7,284 nt of DNA, taken from the NCBI GenBank assembly GCA_016203345.1, contig JACQMZ010000036.1:1-7284 (forward strand), given 5' to 3'. How positions within the stretch are numbered: position 1 is the stretch's first letter; each line of letters opens with the position of its first letter. A program made the translations under genes and the position numbers. Under the pieces are notes generated by a model. That model was not told where the DNA came from. It saw only the letters and a list, made by a program, of their open reading frames with translations, and made no database searches. Of the stretch, positions 1 to 6,176 are shown in pieces. This DNA is from Candidatus Woesearchaeota archaeon (lineage in GTDB: Archaea > Nanobdellota > Nanobdellia > Woesearchaeales > ARS49).

Positions 1-82
1 ATGCAGTACAGTCCCATACGGAGGCCGGCTTAACTGCCAGGTTCGAATGAGTCTGGGTGAACCCGGCCCCTATGACCGTCCA
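1..82 (-). rRNA. rrf: 5S ribosomal RNA, 5' part (3' end lies left of the window)
   Basis: Read on the minus strand, the segment begins TGGACGGTCATAG and contains CTCATTCGAACC, the hallmark CAGTTAAGCC and finally GACTGTACTGC. These match, in order, the conserved blocks of archaeal 5S rRNA (helix I 5' strand with GGUCAU, the loop B/C region, GUUAAGCC, and the UACUG of the helix IV/V region). About 82 of roughly 120 nt are visible; the 3' strand of helix I is outside. The 5' end at 82 is chosen because it aligns with the usual first residue of methanogen-type 5S RNAs and because a TATA box at 105-112 lies 23-30 nt upstream. No other rRNA gene is visible, so linkage to 16S/23S cannot be judged. 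Identification rests on remembered consensus, not on a covariance search. Confidence 0.9.
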
Positions 83-104
83 ACTCTTCATGAATGTCAT
101 GGTC

Positions 105-112
105 TTTTTAAA
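105..112 (-). promoter_or_regulatory. TATA box of the 5S rRNA gene
   Basis: The minus-strand sequence TTTAAAAA is centred about 26 nt upstream of the inferred 5S 5' end at 82, the standard archaeal TATA-to-start distance. It is one of two similar boxes in the gap between the 5S gene and the nucleotidyltransferase gene. TTTAAA is palindromic, so direction is assigned from spacing. Confidence 0.7.
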
Positions 113-145
113 GGTTATGCTGGTGTGAACCAATCGTCCTCAAGC

Positions 146-153
146 TTTTTAAA
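146..153 (+). promoter_or_regulatory. TATA box of the nucleotidyltransferase gene
   Basis: TTTTTAAA occupies -30 to -23 relative to the ATG at 176, so transcription would start at or within a base of the start codon and give a leaderless mRNA. The preceding CAAGC also precedes the secF TATA box on the other strand (CAAGCTTTAAAAA), a possible shared BRE context. Confidence 0.7.
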
Positions 154-175
154 GAAATCTTCTTGCGGCTGTCTT

Positions 176-985
176 ATGTACGGTGTGTTGTTGGCGGGGG
201 GTACGGGCTCGCGGTTGTGGCCGTTGACTGAGCATGCGAACAAGCATAGTCTTCCGGTTTATGACAGGCCGATGATTTTTCACCCGTTGGGCAACCTGAT
301 GCACGCAGGCATTCGCGATGTTGTGGTCGTTACTGGCGGCGAGCATTACGAGCAGATCAAGAAGTTGCTTGACACGTTGGACCATGCCAAGGACAAAAAC
401 ACGCGTCATTTCCTGAAGCTGGCGCCCCATGACCACGTAAATTTTCGCTTTAGGTTGCAGGACAAGCCTGCGGGGATCGCGGACGCGTTGAGTCTTGCGC
501 AGTGGCTTGTGCGTGATCAGCCGATAGCGGTGATGTTGGCAGACAACGTGTTTGAAGATGATCATCTGTTGACTGACGTTGCGAAGAATTTCAAAGGGGG
601 TGCTCACATTTTCTTGAAGGAGTTGCCTGAAGACCAGTTGTGGGAGACTGGCAAAGACGGCGTGGTGAGGGCGAAATATGGTATGGCACGTGTGGAAGGT
701 GATAAAGTTGTGGAAATCATCGAGAAGCCAACGCAAGACAGGTTGCCGTCACGGTATGCAGTGACTGGCGCGTACATATATGACGCCAGCGTGTTTTCAG
801 TCGTGCACACGCTGAAGCCGTCGCAGAGAGGAGAGTTGGAAATTACTGACGTGAACAACGAGTACATCAGGCAGGGGAGAATGACTTTTTCTGTGGTAAA
901 GGGCTGGTGGGGGGATGCTGGCGAGAGCAGGGAAGGGTTGTTTGCGGCAGGCGAGTTGGCCCGACGGAAGTGCAGGCAGTCATGA
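176..985 (+). CDS. Sugar-1-phosphate nucleotidyltransferase, RmlA-like
   Basis: Predicted 269-residue cytoplasmic enzyme joining an NTP and a sugar 1-phosphate to make a nucleotide sugar, in the glucose-1-phosphate thymidylyltransferase (RmlA) family. Seen in order: the nucleotide-binding loop LAGGTGSRLWPLT (residues 6-18); NKHSLPVYDRPMI with the conserved Lys23; PAGIADAL (98-104); LADN (121-124; the family usually has LGDN, so Gly is replaced by Ala but the metal-binding Asp is kept); EKP (183-185); VTGAYIYD; the strongly RmlA-like RGELEITDVNNEY (218-230); and WWGDAG (244-249) with the second expected metal ligand. Residues 66-90 replace the usual LGDGS segment with an unrelated charged stretch, so sugar and base specificity are uncertain. 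The frame is open upstream to the window edge, but an earlier start would run into the 5S gene. The ATG at 176 fits both the family start and the TATA box. The gene ends 6 bp inside the convergent NFACT gene. Confidence 0.9.
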   Translation: MYGVLLAGGTGSRLWPLTEHANKHSLPVYDRPMIFHPLGNLMHAGIRDVVVVTGGEHYEQIKKLLDTLDHAKDKNTRHFLKLAPHDHVNFRFRLQDKPAGIADALSLAQWLVRDQPIAVMLADNVFEDDHLLTDVAKNFKGGAHIFLKELPEDQLWETGKDGVVRAKYGMARVEGDKVVEIIEKPTQDRLPSRYAVTGAYIYDASVFSVVHTLKPSQRGELEITDVNNEYIRQGRMTFSVVKGWWGDAGESREGLFAAGELARRKCRQS

Positions 986-2035
986 GTGCCGAAGTTCAAG
1001 AATGAGTTTTCCGTTTTTTTCGTCGATATCGCGGATGATTGGGTGATTTTTCAGGCGGTCGCGTATCTCATTCCACGAATGTTTTTTGCGTGCCTCTTTG
1101 ATGGTGTCAATGATCTCTTTGATGACAGTGTAATTTTCGTAGATGATTTCTCCTAACTGTTGTTTTGCTTCTGCTTCTTTTTTTTGTTCTGTGAGGTTGA
1201 GTTCTTGAGCGGCGATCATGGTCATGAGCCGTTTGTTTCTTGCCATGAATTGTTGAAGATCTCGCTCGGTAGTAATGAGCGTTGATTTGTTTTTCATGAC
1301 GTGATTGATGGCCTCGTTGTAATGCTTGAATTCTTGGCAGTAATACTTCGTGTACTGGTGTAATGCATAAGGTGTGACATCAATGACTGTTTCCCCATCC
1401 AGAACAACGCGTGGGTGCACGGGACGCGTGAAGAGTGCACTGACTGCTGCTCTTGTCTTGTCCAGCAGCGCTTCCTTGGCGTACGTTTTGCCCAGTCCAA
1501 TTGCAGTGAGCGTTTCAATGGCCATAACAGGCACTCGACAGTTTCGCGGATCTTCTTTTTCCTGGATGTTTAGTTTTTGGCTTATGACAACGGCCAACCC
1601 GGATATGCGCCCTCTATGCAGTGCCCCGATGACAACGTCTTTTTCCATGATAACAAGATTTCCCTTGCCATAGAGCTGGATGACGATCGTGCATTCTCCT
1701 GATTCGACGAGAATGATCCGTTCGCCCTTGACAAGTCGGATGTCCTCAATGCGTTTGCCTTCCAGCAGGTTGCGGAGTTGAGCGCCGAATGGTGGTTGCT
1801 TTTGCAGTGGCGTGACACGGTAGTCACCCATCCATGCAAGGGGCGGTGCGATAGTCAAGTGTGTTTTGCCTTGTCCTGTTTTGTAGAGTTCAAACGAAAT
1901 TTCATCGCCTGCCACGGTTACTCTGGCAATTCGCGCGCCTATCCAGGGAATCCATTCATTGACAAGGTAGGTGAGTTCAACGTAGGAGTATTCGCGTTTC
2001 ATGAAATTTCCGGATTCGCCGCTTTTGCGGCTCAT
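980..2035 (-). CDS. NFACT (RqcH/NEMF/Tae2-type) protein lacking the NFACT-R domain
   Basis: Homologue of NFACT proteins, which bind stalled large ribosomal subunits and tRNA in ribosome-associated quality control. The family-like start MKREYSYVELTYLVNEW is at residue 12. It is followed by an NFACT-N region (about 12-155) with LYGKGNLVIM and ALHRGR, a helix-hairpin-helix-like part around AIGLGKTYAKEALL (about 179-192), and a long coiled coil (about 245-325) with the typical GEIIYENY and SWNEI. It then stops at LILELRHS. Full-length relatives are about 500-700 residues and continue into NFACT-R (DUF814); here that domain is absent and the opposite-strand gene follows immediately. The D-R pair important in RqcH appears as E-R (GERIIL). 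A TATA box at 2060-2066 fits a leaderless start at ATG 2035; the family start is ATG 2002 (340 residues). The eleven extra residues are encoded by a palindromic repeat. Confidence 0.85.
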   Translation of the reverse strand: MSRKSGESGNFMKREYSYVELTYLVNEWIPWIGARIARVTVAGDEISFELYKTGQGKTHLTIAPPLAWMGDYRVTPLQKQPPFGAQLRNLLEGKRIEDIRLVKGERIILVESGECTIVIQLYGKGNLVIMEKDVVIGALHRGRISGLAVVISQKLNIQEKEDPRNCRVPVMAIETLTAIGLGKTYAKEALLDKTRAAVSALFTRPVHPRVVLDGETVIDVTPYALHQYTKYYCQEFKHYNEAINHVMKNKSTLITTERDLQQFMARNKRLMTMIAAQELNLTEQKKEAEAKQQLGEIIYENYTVIKEIIDTIKEARKKHSWNEIRDRLKNHPIIRDIDEKNGKLILELRHS

Positions 2036-2047
2036 TCAGGAAATTTC
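2003..2047. repeat. Intergenic palindromic element, copy A
   Basis: Plus strand: GAAATTTCC (2003-2011) pairs perfectly with GGAAATTTC (2039-2047). Next comes a bulged A at 2038, then GGAT (2012-2015) pairing with ATTC (2034-2037) through one G-T wobble. TC and TC form a small internal loop, and GCCGC (2018-2022) pairs with GCGGC (2027-2031) around a TTTT loop. It begins 30 nt beyond the smrB stop codon and lies across the predicted 5' end of the NFACT transcript. It has the same architecture as the copies at 5518-5566 and 7135-7181 with different stem bases. Function is unknown; a 3'-end or processing hairpin is possible. Confidence 0.8.
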
Positions 2048-2059
2048 AGGGAAAACAGG

Positions 2060-2066
2060 TATAAAT
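2060..2066 (-). promoter_or_regulatory. TATA box of the NFACT gene
   Basis: The minus-strand ATTTATA lies 25-31 nt upstream of the ATG at 2035, giving a transcript with a 0-2 nt leader. It sits in the 41-nt gap between the smrB stop codon and that ATG, so NFACT can be transcribed independently of the secF operon. Confidence 0.6.
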
Positions 2067-2076
2067 ATCATTCGTC

Positions 2077-2427
2077 TCAGGAACCTAACCCAATTAATGA
2101 CACGCCTATAATGATCAAGAATATGCCCAACCATTTGAGCCCACCCATTTTTTCATGGAGGAATTTCATGGAGAGTAGGCTGACCCAGATGTATCCTACG
2201 CTGACGAGCGGATAGAGGACAGAGAGTTCGCCGCCTCGCAGTGCAGGGATGAAGATAAGTGACGAGAGCACATAAAACAGTATGCCGCCGAGCAGTGCGC
2301 GGTTTCTGAGCTGCGCAAATGGGTTGAAGGAGAATCGTCCGCTTCCTTTTTTCAGCAGTATGGGCCCGATAGATCCCACTAGTGTTCCTAAAAGGACAAG
2401 ACCAACTGCCCATAACTGCGTGGCCAT
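2077..2427 (-). CDS. Small multidrug resistance/EamA-type membrane protein, second of pair (smrB)
   Basis: A 116-residue hydrophobic protein with four predicted membrane helices (about 5-24, 44-63, 69-88, 95-114). It carries LKKGS after helix 1, GGELSVLYPLVSVGYIWVSLLS across helix 3, and FLHEKMGGLKWLGIFLIIIGV leading into helix 4. This pattern is closest to the ArnE/ArnF branch, whose members form paired subunits that flip undecaprenyl-linked sugar. The proton-coupling Glu of EmrE helix 1 is absent (TLVGSIGPILLKK), which argues against a classical drug/proton antiporter. It is a paralogue of the gene before it, so a heterodimer is likely. Its ATG overlaps the preceding stop codon (TAATG), and a Shine-Dalgarno-like GAGGTT at 2433-2438 sits 5 nt upstream. 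It is the last gene of the secF-secD-smrA-smrB operon. The substrate cannot be told from sequence. Confidence 0.82.
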   Translation of the reverse strand: MATQLWAVGLVLLGTLVGSIGPILLKKGSGRFSFNPFAQLRNRALLGGILFYVLSSLIFIPALRGGELSVLYPLVSVGYIWVSLLSMKFLHEKMGGLKWLGIFLIIIGVSLIGLGS

Positions 2428-2798
2428 TACGAAACCTCAGTGAGCTTTGTGGCAGAGTTTCTTTTTGATCCCCAGCCGATGAAGCAGATGCCCATCATGA
2501 TAGCAAACACCCCTGCCCATTTGAGAAAGCTCATGCGTTCGCCAAGAAAAGTCATGGAGAGTATGCTTACCCAAATATAGCTCGTCGCAATTATAGGATA
2601 AAGAACAGTCACATCTCCGCCTTTGAGGGACACGATAAGGAGTAGTGCTCCGACGCCGTAAAGTACCATGCCTGCAAAGAGAGGCCAGTTCCAGAAGAGG
2701 AGCGGGAGTCTTGCACTGCCAAATTTGAGAAAAAGTTGGGCTGTTGAAGTGAAGAGTGTGCAGATGATGACGAGTGCGATTGCCCACCACTTGGTCAT
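2427..2798 (-). CDS. Small multidrug resistance/EamA-type membrane protein, first of pair (smrA)
   Basis: A 123-residue, four-helix membrane protein (helices about 4-24, 36-57, 66-84, 91-110) with a short polar C-terminal tail (SKRNSATKLTEVS). Motifs LKFGSARLP, GGDVTVLYPIIATSYIWVSILS and FLGERMSFLKWAGVFAIMMGI are the counterparts of those in the adjacent smrB. The same region in ArnE/ArnF-type flippase subunits reads as YP...WV...E...W.G. Helix 1 has no acidic residue, unlike EmrE. The start ATG overlaps the secD stop codon as TAATG, with GAGG at 2806-2809 as a modest ribosome-binding site. Having two adjacent paralogues suggests an oppositely oriented heterodimer, and the fusion to the secDF operon is the notable context. 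Possible role: moving a lipid-linked sugar or other lipid across the cytoplasmic membrane (inference). Confidence 0.82.
   Translation of the reverse strand: MTKWWAIALVIICTLFTSTAQLFLKFGSARLPLLFWNWPLFAGMVLYGVGALLLIVSLKGGDVTVLYPIIATSYIWVSILSMTFLGERMSFLKWAGVFAIMMGICFIGWGSKRNSATKLTEVS
2433..2438 (-). promoter_or_regulatory. Ribosome binding site of smrB
   Basis: Minus-strand GAGGTT, complementary to the archaeal 16S 3' tail (CACCTC), lies 5 nt before the ATG at 2427. It supports initiation on the polycistronic mRNA at the TAATG overlap, in contrast to the leaderless first genes. Confidence 0.6.
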
Positions 2799-4543
2799 TA
2801 TTCGGCCTCAACCAGCATACCGATGGCTGCCGCATAAGCAGGGCGGGTAATGAACACGCCAACAGTGATTCCGATAATGGTCGTAAGCGCAAACCCTTTG
2901 AGCAGCCCTGCGCCTGCAAACAACAATGGCACCATGGCTGCTACTGTCGTGAAGTATGCTGAAAAGATGACGAAAAACGCTTGTTTCAACCGGTCTTTCC
3001 ACAAATACGCATTTTCATTTTTTCTTTTGCGCATGGCTTCATCGGTTATGACAATCTGGTCATTGACGCCTGTGCCTACTGCTATGATGATTCCTGCGAC
3101 AGCTGCCAAGTCAATGTTCCATCCAATAAGTGCCGCCATTCCTAACACCATCAAGATCTCGCTGAAGGAGGTAATCATAATAGAGACTGTTATTTTGATG
3201 CGGCGGTACACCACGCCTAAGAGAACGGTCACTCCTACCAGCGCCAGTAATCCTACACGCCACGCGTTGTTCATGAACTGTTCCCCTAAGGCAGGCGAAA
3301 TGTTGTCAACCTTTACAACATCCAAACGAACTGGCAAACTTCCTGTAATCAAAACTGTCTGTAATTTCTTCATGTTTTCCAACGTGTCTTGCGCGGCCGC
3401 GTCTTCAGAAATCCCTATGCCTGATCCTGAAATCTGGATTTCTGTTACTGCTCTGCCTTTCAAGTCTTCAGCGATATTCAGCGCGTCAACTTCTACGTCA
3501 TCGAGGAACAACCGCAACTGTTCAGACAGGTAGCCCTCTCCAGTCGAGCGTGGAACAACGTCAAGATTCTTTGTTGCTTCTGCTTGTCTTTGTGCAGCTT
3601 CGGGGGATAAGGAAATAGAAAAACTGAACGAGCATGCCCATTCATTGCCTGATTTCCCGCAACCTCTGTGTGGGTCCAAGCCTGAACAGTCAGCTGTCCT
3701 GCACACGAAGGTGACGTCATTGCCGCCGCTGAATACTGTTGCATTTCCTACTTTTGCTTCAAACTTTCCTTGGCGTGCAAGGAGCTCTTTAACTTCTTCT
3801 TCTGTTGCTCCTGCAATTTCAACCAGAATGTACTTGTTTCCTTTTCCCAGAATTCCTGGCTTGTCATGAACTGTGGTGATCGTAAGATCAGAAAGTCCGT
3901 AGACGTTCAGCCGCTGCTTTAGATTTTCAACTGTCACTTCCATGACGTCATCGCTGACGTCGTCCGCAGGGGTCAATAGCACACGTGTGCCGCCCTGCAA
4001 ATCCAATCCTTTCTTCAAGTTGCTTGTGGGCGCGTGGTCGACACGCAACCCTATGTCTTCCAATCCTTCAGATACCGTGATTGTTTTTTGAATTCTACGC
4101 GTCACGTTTCTCGTCTCGTTCACCACGCGCACAGTTCCGTTCACGCTCACGTTTACAGGTACAACTTCCTCAACTGTTTGCAAGACCGTTTCATTCGTGG
4201 CAAGTTCTTTCAATTTTTCTTTTGTGCTGATTCTGTAGACTCCCTTGGTCGTCGCGACTTGGACGGTCCTGTTGGGTTGTAATTGGTCTACAAACGCGTA
4301 GTAATCAGACAATGTTTTGATCGGCACGTTGTTCATCGAGGTTATGACTTCCTTGGACATGGGCGCAAGGTTTGGCTTTGGGCTCTCAATGCCGCCAAGT
4401 TCTGCCGAGCTGTTTCGCAAGACAGACTTAATGACAACGCCATCTGCCCACGGATTCGGGCGAATAGCAACGAGCGCCATGACAAGCGCAATGATCAAAA
4501 TGAGCATACGCGGATTCTTCCACGCATTTCTAAGCGCGCCCAT
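2798..4543 (-). CDS. secD: Protein-export membrane protein SecD (archaeal)
   Basis: 581-residue SecD, which with SecF forms an RND-type accessory complex of the Sec translocon and helps move proteins outward. Helix 1 (about 13-27) is followed by a large external region and then five more helices (about 428-446, 454-473, 477-491, 520-542, 549-573). The diagnostic LDLQGGTRVLL is near 180-190 and the helix-4 motif GTGVNDQIVITDE near 490-502. Residues about 34-106 (VVIKSV...LGGI...VITSMNNVPIKTLSDYYAFV) look PDZ-like. Four cysteines (281, 286, 295, 304) form a C-x4-C-x8-C-x8-C cluster in the external domain and could be disulfides or a metal site. The start ATG overlaps the secF stop codon (TAATG), with AAGGTG at 4549-4554 five nt upstream. 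The frame extends upstream to 4597 but would overlap secF. Confidence 0.95.
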   Translation of the reverse strand: MGALRNAWKNPRMLILIIALVMALVAIRPNPWADGVVIKSVLRNSSAELGGIESPKPNLAPMSKEVITSMNNVPIKTLSDYYAFVDQLQPNRTVQVATTKGVYRISTKEKLKELATNETVLQTVEEVVPVNVSVNGTVRVVNETRNVTRRIQKTITVSEGLEDIGLRVDHAPTSNLKKGLDLQGGTRVLLTPADDVSDDVMEVTVENLKQRLNVYGLSDLTITTVHDKPGILGKGNKYILVEIAGATEEEVKELLARQGKFEAKVGNATVFSGGNDVTFVCRTADCSGLDPHRGCGKSGNEWACSFSFSISLSPEAAQRQAEATKNLDVVPRSTGEGYLSEQLRLFLDDVEVDALNIAEDLKGRAVTEIQISGSGIGISEDAAAQDTLENMKKLQTVLITGSLPVRLDVVKVDNISPALGEQFMNNAWRVGLLALVGVTVLLGVVYRRIKITVSIMITSFSEILMVLGMAALIGWNIDLAAVAGIIIAVGTGVNDQIVITDEAMRKRKNENAYLWKDRLKQAFFVIFSAYFTTVAAMVPLLFAGAGLLKGFALTTIIGITVGVFITRPAYAAAIGMLVEAE

Positions 4544-5421
4544 TATGGCACCTTGGCTTCCATGTACAAACGCAAGATTGCTGCGTTTTGAAACCACGTG
4601 TAAATGAGGTCAAACAATAATCCGATGAGCAGGATAAACATGATTTGCTTGATGACATCAGAGTCAGTGAAAAAATATCCTACGGCTACGGCAATGAGTG
4701 CTGTCGCAGTCATCAACAGGCCTGTCCGTAATGCTTCTTCAATTCCTTCATTCAAGGATCCTTCTTTTCGTTTCAGGGCTCGAACAGTCAGCAGAATGTT
4801 GTTGTCGACAGAATACCCTATCATCATCAAAAATGCCGCTATTCCTGCTGTTGACAGTTTCATTCCGACAATGGACACAACGGCGAGTGTAGATACGAGG
4901 TCAGAGACGGTTGCAAGGATAACGAATGCAGAGGGCAAGGGCGCGCGGAACGTCAAGTAAACGACAATGCTCATGGACACAAACGCGAACACGAGAGCCC
5001 AGAGCGTCTGGCGATAAAAGTTTTGTCCCAGGTCAGATCCCATTACTTCAATAGAATACTTGCCCTCGCTTACAGGCACACCTTGTGCCCTGACTGCTTG
5101 AACAAGAGCAGACTCGTCTACATCTGACGCCTCGACAATGATTGCCCTCACCTGTCCACGTTCTGAAATGCCTCGCACTTCAATATCGGACGTGGGAAGG
5201 GCTGCCGCAAGTCCTTGGTCCAATACATCAAGATTTACTGGCGCTTCAAGCGGAACAGTTAAGGTAATGCCTCCTTTCAATGACACGCCACGCGATGCAA
5301 ACTCGCCGGCCTGGGCGTAGTTCACTCCTAAAAACGCAAGGGATGCCGCGAAAAGCAGTACGGTCATGACCAAGAATTTTCGGTAGTGTGAGTGATAGAC
5401 GTGAAACAAGGTGTCAAACAT
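4543..5421 (-). CDS. secF: Protein-export membrane protein SecF (archaeal)
   Basis: 292-residue SecF, partner of SecD in the membrane complex that assists Sec-dependent export. Seen: helix 1 (about 15-36); SLKGGITLTVP (about 47-57), the SecF counterpart of the SecD D-G-G-T motif; an external domain to about 135; then five helices, with GYSVDNNILLTVRALKRK (about 202-219), the conserved helix-4 motif and following basic loop, and a GLLFDLIYTWFQNAAIL end. The length is typical of archaeal SecF. ATG 5421 is chosen because the TATA box at 5444-5451 sits exactly 23-30 nt upstream, giving a leaderless mRNA; in-frame GTG 5436 and TTG 5439 would lie upstream of the transcription start. First gene of a four-gene operon joined by one-base overlaps. 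Confidence 0.95.
   Translation of the reverse strand: MFDTLFHVYHSHYRKFLVMTVLLFAASLAFLGVNYAQAGEFASRGVSLKGGITLTVPLEAPVNLDVLDQGLAAALPTSDIEVRGISERGQVRAIIVEASDVDESALVQAVRAQGVPVSEGKYSIEVMGSDLGQNFYRQTLWALVFAFVSMSIVVYLTFRAPLPSAFVILATVSDLVSTLAVVSIVGMKLSTAGIAAFLMMIGYSVDNNILLTVRALKRKEGSLNEGIEEALRTGLLMTATALIAVAVGYFFTDSDVIKQIMFILLIGLLFDLIYTWFQNAAILRLYMEAKVP
4549..4554 (-). promoter_or_regulatory. Ribosome binding site of secD
   Basis: Minus-strand AAGGTG inside the last secF codons, 5 nt from the ATG at 4543. It matches the archaeal anti-Shine-Dalgarno and fixes this ATG as the secD start rather than the longer in-frame options up to 4597. Confidence 0.65.
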
Positions 5422-5443
5422 TCCCGTTTGGAACACCAAACGG

Positions 5444-5451
5444 TTTTTAAA
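5444..5451 (-). promoter_or_regulatory. TATA box of the secF-secD-smrA-smrB operon
   Basis: Minus-strand TTTAAAAA at -30 to -23 from ATG 5421, preceded by CAAGC. No other promoter is evident between the four genes, so all are probably expressed from here. Confidence 0.75.
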
Positions 5452-5470
5452 GCTTGTTATCCGCCGACGC

Positions 5471-5480
5471 GTTTAGCTTT
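5471..5480 (-). promoter_or_regulatory. Shared 10-bp motif upstream of secF
   Basis: Minus-strand AAAGCTAAAC begins 59 and ends 50 bases upstream of ATG 5421. The identical 10-mer occurs at exactly the same offset upstream of the DHH gene (7114-7123). It may be an upstream regulator site; only two copies are visible and coincidence is not excluded. Confidence 0.35.
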
Positions 5481-5517
5481 TGTTATCTTTCGCTTACAGC
5501 CAGGGTTTCTCGAGAAC

Positions 5518-5566
5518 ACGAATTTTGCGAATTCGCGCCTGTGGGCGCTCATTCAGCAAAATTCGT
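5518..5566. repeat. Intergenic palindromic element, copy B
   Basis: ACGAATTTTGC (5518-5528) pairs perfectly with GCAAAATTCGT (5556-5566). A bulged A follows at 5555, then GAAT (5529-5532) with ATTC (5551-5554), a TC/TC internal loop, and GCGCC (5535-5539) with GGCGC (5544-5548) around TGTG. It begins 25 nt after the M50 stop codon and lies about 100 nt upstream of secF. It shares the outer GAATTTTGC arm with the copy at 7135-7181 and the GCTCATTCA-type arm with the copy at 2003-2047. A palindromic TTCTCGAGAA (5507-5516) abuts it. Confidence 0.85.
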
Positions 5567-5590
5567 ACACACAGAATGGCTAAACAAGTA

Positions 5591-6154
5591 CTATCCGCCA
5601 AAAAGCCAGACAAACATCCCCTGATAAAACTTAAACCCATCGAAAATCGGGAACGGGAGCATGTTGAATATGAAAAGAATCATGTTAATTTGTTTGGTTA
5701 CCAACAAAAGCAGAGTTGTTTTGAATGGATAAGTCTTTCTGTGGAGCAGCCATGCCGCGCCTAACCATAATCCAAGGTTTACAAGCGGGCCAGAGACCGC
5801 AGTAAGCGCCTGTTGCAAGGGACCGATGACACATGGCGATGGACAGCTCATTGAGACGTATCCAGGAATAAAAAAAAGAAAGGGAGACTGCGCCAATTTG
5901 AGCACCACACCCAACCCAAGGCCCATGTAGCTCGCGTGAAACGTTGTGAGAAGCCCTGATGCCATGCCTACAAACTTGTGCGCCAACTCGTGAAGAACTA
6001 CGGCAGGAGCAGTCATGATAACCGCGTATTTGAGACGCTGCCAGGACGAACGTCCTAATCGCGTTCTGAGAAATGGCACGTCCATGAAAATGTATCCAAT
6101 TGCAAAAGTCATGAGAATTACATCGAACACTTCGTTGAAAGAAACAACTGCCAT
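5591..6154 (-). CDS. M50 (site-2 protease-like) zinc metalloprotease, short membrane form
   Basis: 187-residue integral membrane protein. HELAH (55-59) is the zinc-binding HExxH motif in a membrane helix. SGPLVNLGLW (121-130) matches the G-P-x-x-N segment of the family, and NMLPFPIFDG (164-173) supplies the third ligand, Asp172, in the usual N-x-L-P-x-x-x-x-D-G form. So the catalytic core of an intramembrane site-2 protease looks intact, but there is no room for PDZ or CBS domains. Substrates are unknown; relatives cut membrane-bound regulators or signal-peptide remnants. The frame is open to 6337, but that extension lies inside the DHH gene. ATG 6154 fits the first hydrophobic segment and sits 23-30 nt from a TATA-like TATTTAAT (6177-6184). 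It is probably its own leaderless unit, although it follows the DHH gene by only 25 nt. Confidence 0.85.
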   Translation of the reverse strand: MAVVSFNEVFDVILMTFAIGYIFMDVPFLRTRLGRSSWQRLKYAVIMTAPAVVLHELAHKFVGMASGLLTTFHASYMGLGLGVVLKLAQSPFLFFIPGYVSMSCPSPCVIGPLQQALTAVSGPLVNLGLWLGAAWLLHRKTYPFKTTLLLLVTKQINMILFIFNMLPFPIFDGFKFYQGMFVWLFGG

Positions 6155-6176
6155 TGCGCAAAATAAAGAAGTGCGG

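Noticed and set aside
38..70. GGTTCGAAT and GGGTGAACCCGGCC on the plus strand, suggestive of a tRNA T-arm or archaeal SRP RNA
   Set aside because: No T-stem or acceptor stem can be formed, and the SRP GGAAG-type loop does not follow. The minus strand reads as 5S rRNA over the whole stretch.
47..175. N-terminal 43-residue extension of the nucleotidyltransferase from ATG 47
   Set aside because: It runs through the 5S rRNA gene and its promoter, has no family resemblance, and the TATA box places the start at 176.
2850..3533. 227-residue plus-strand open frame opposite secD
   Set aside because: It is antisense to a well-supported secD, has low-complexity Ser/Thr/Ile-rich content and shows no recognisable domain; it is a shadow frame.
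4544..4597. Upstream in-frame starts for secD
   Set aside because: They would overlap secF by up to 55 bases; the TAATG junction with AAGGTG five nt upstream fits the start at 4543.
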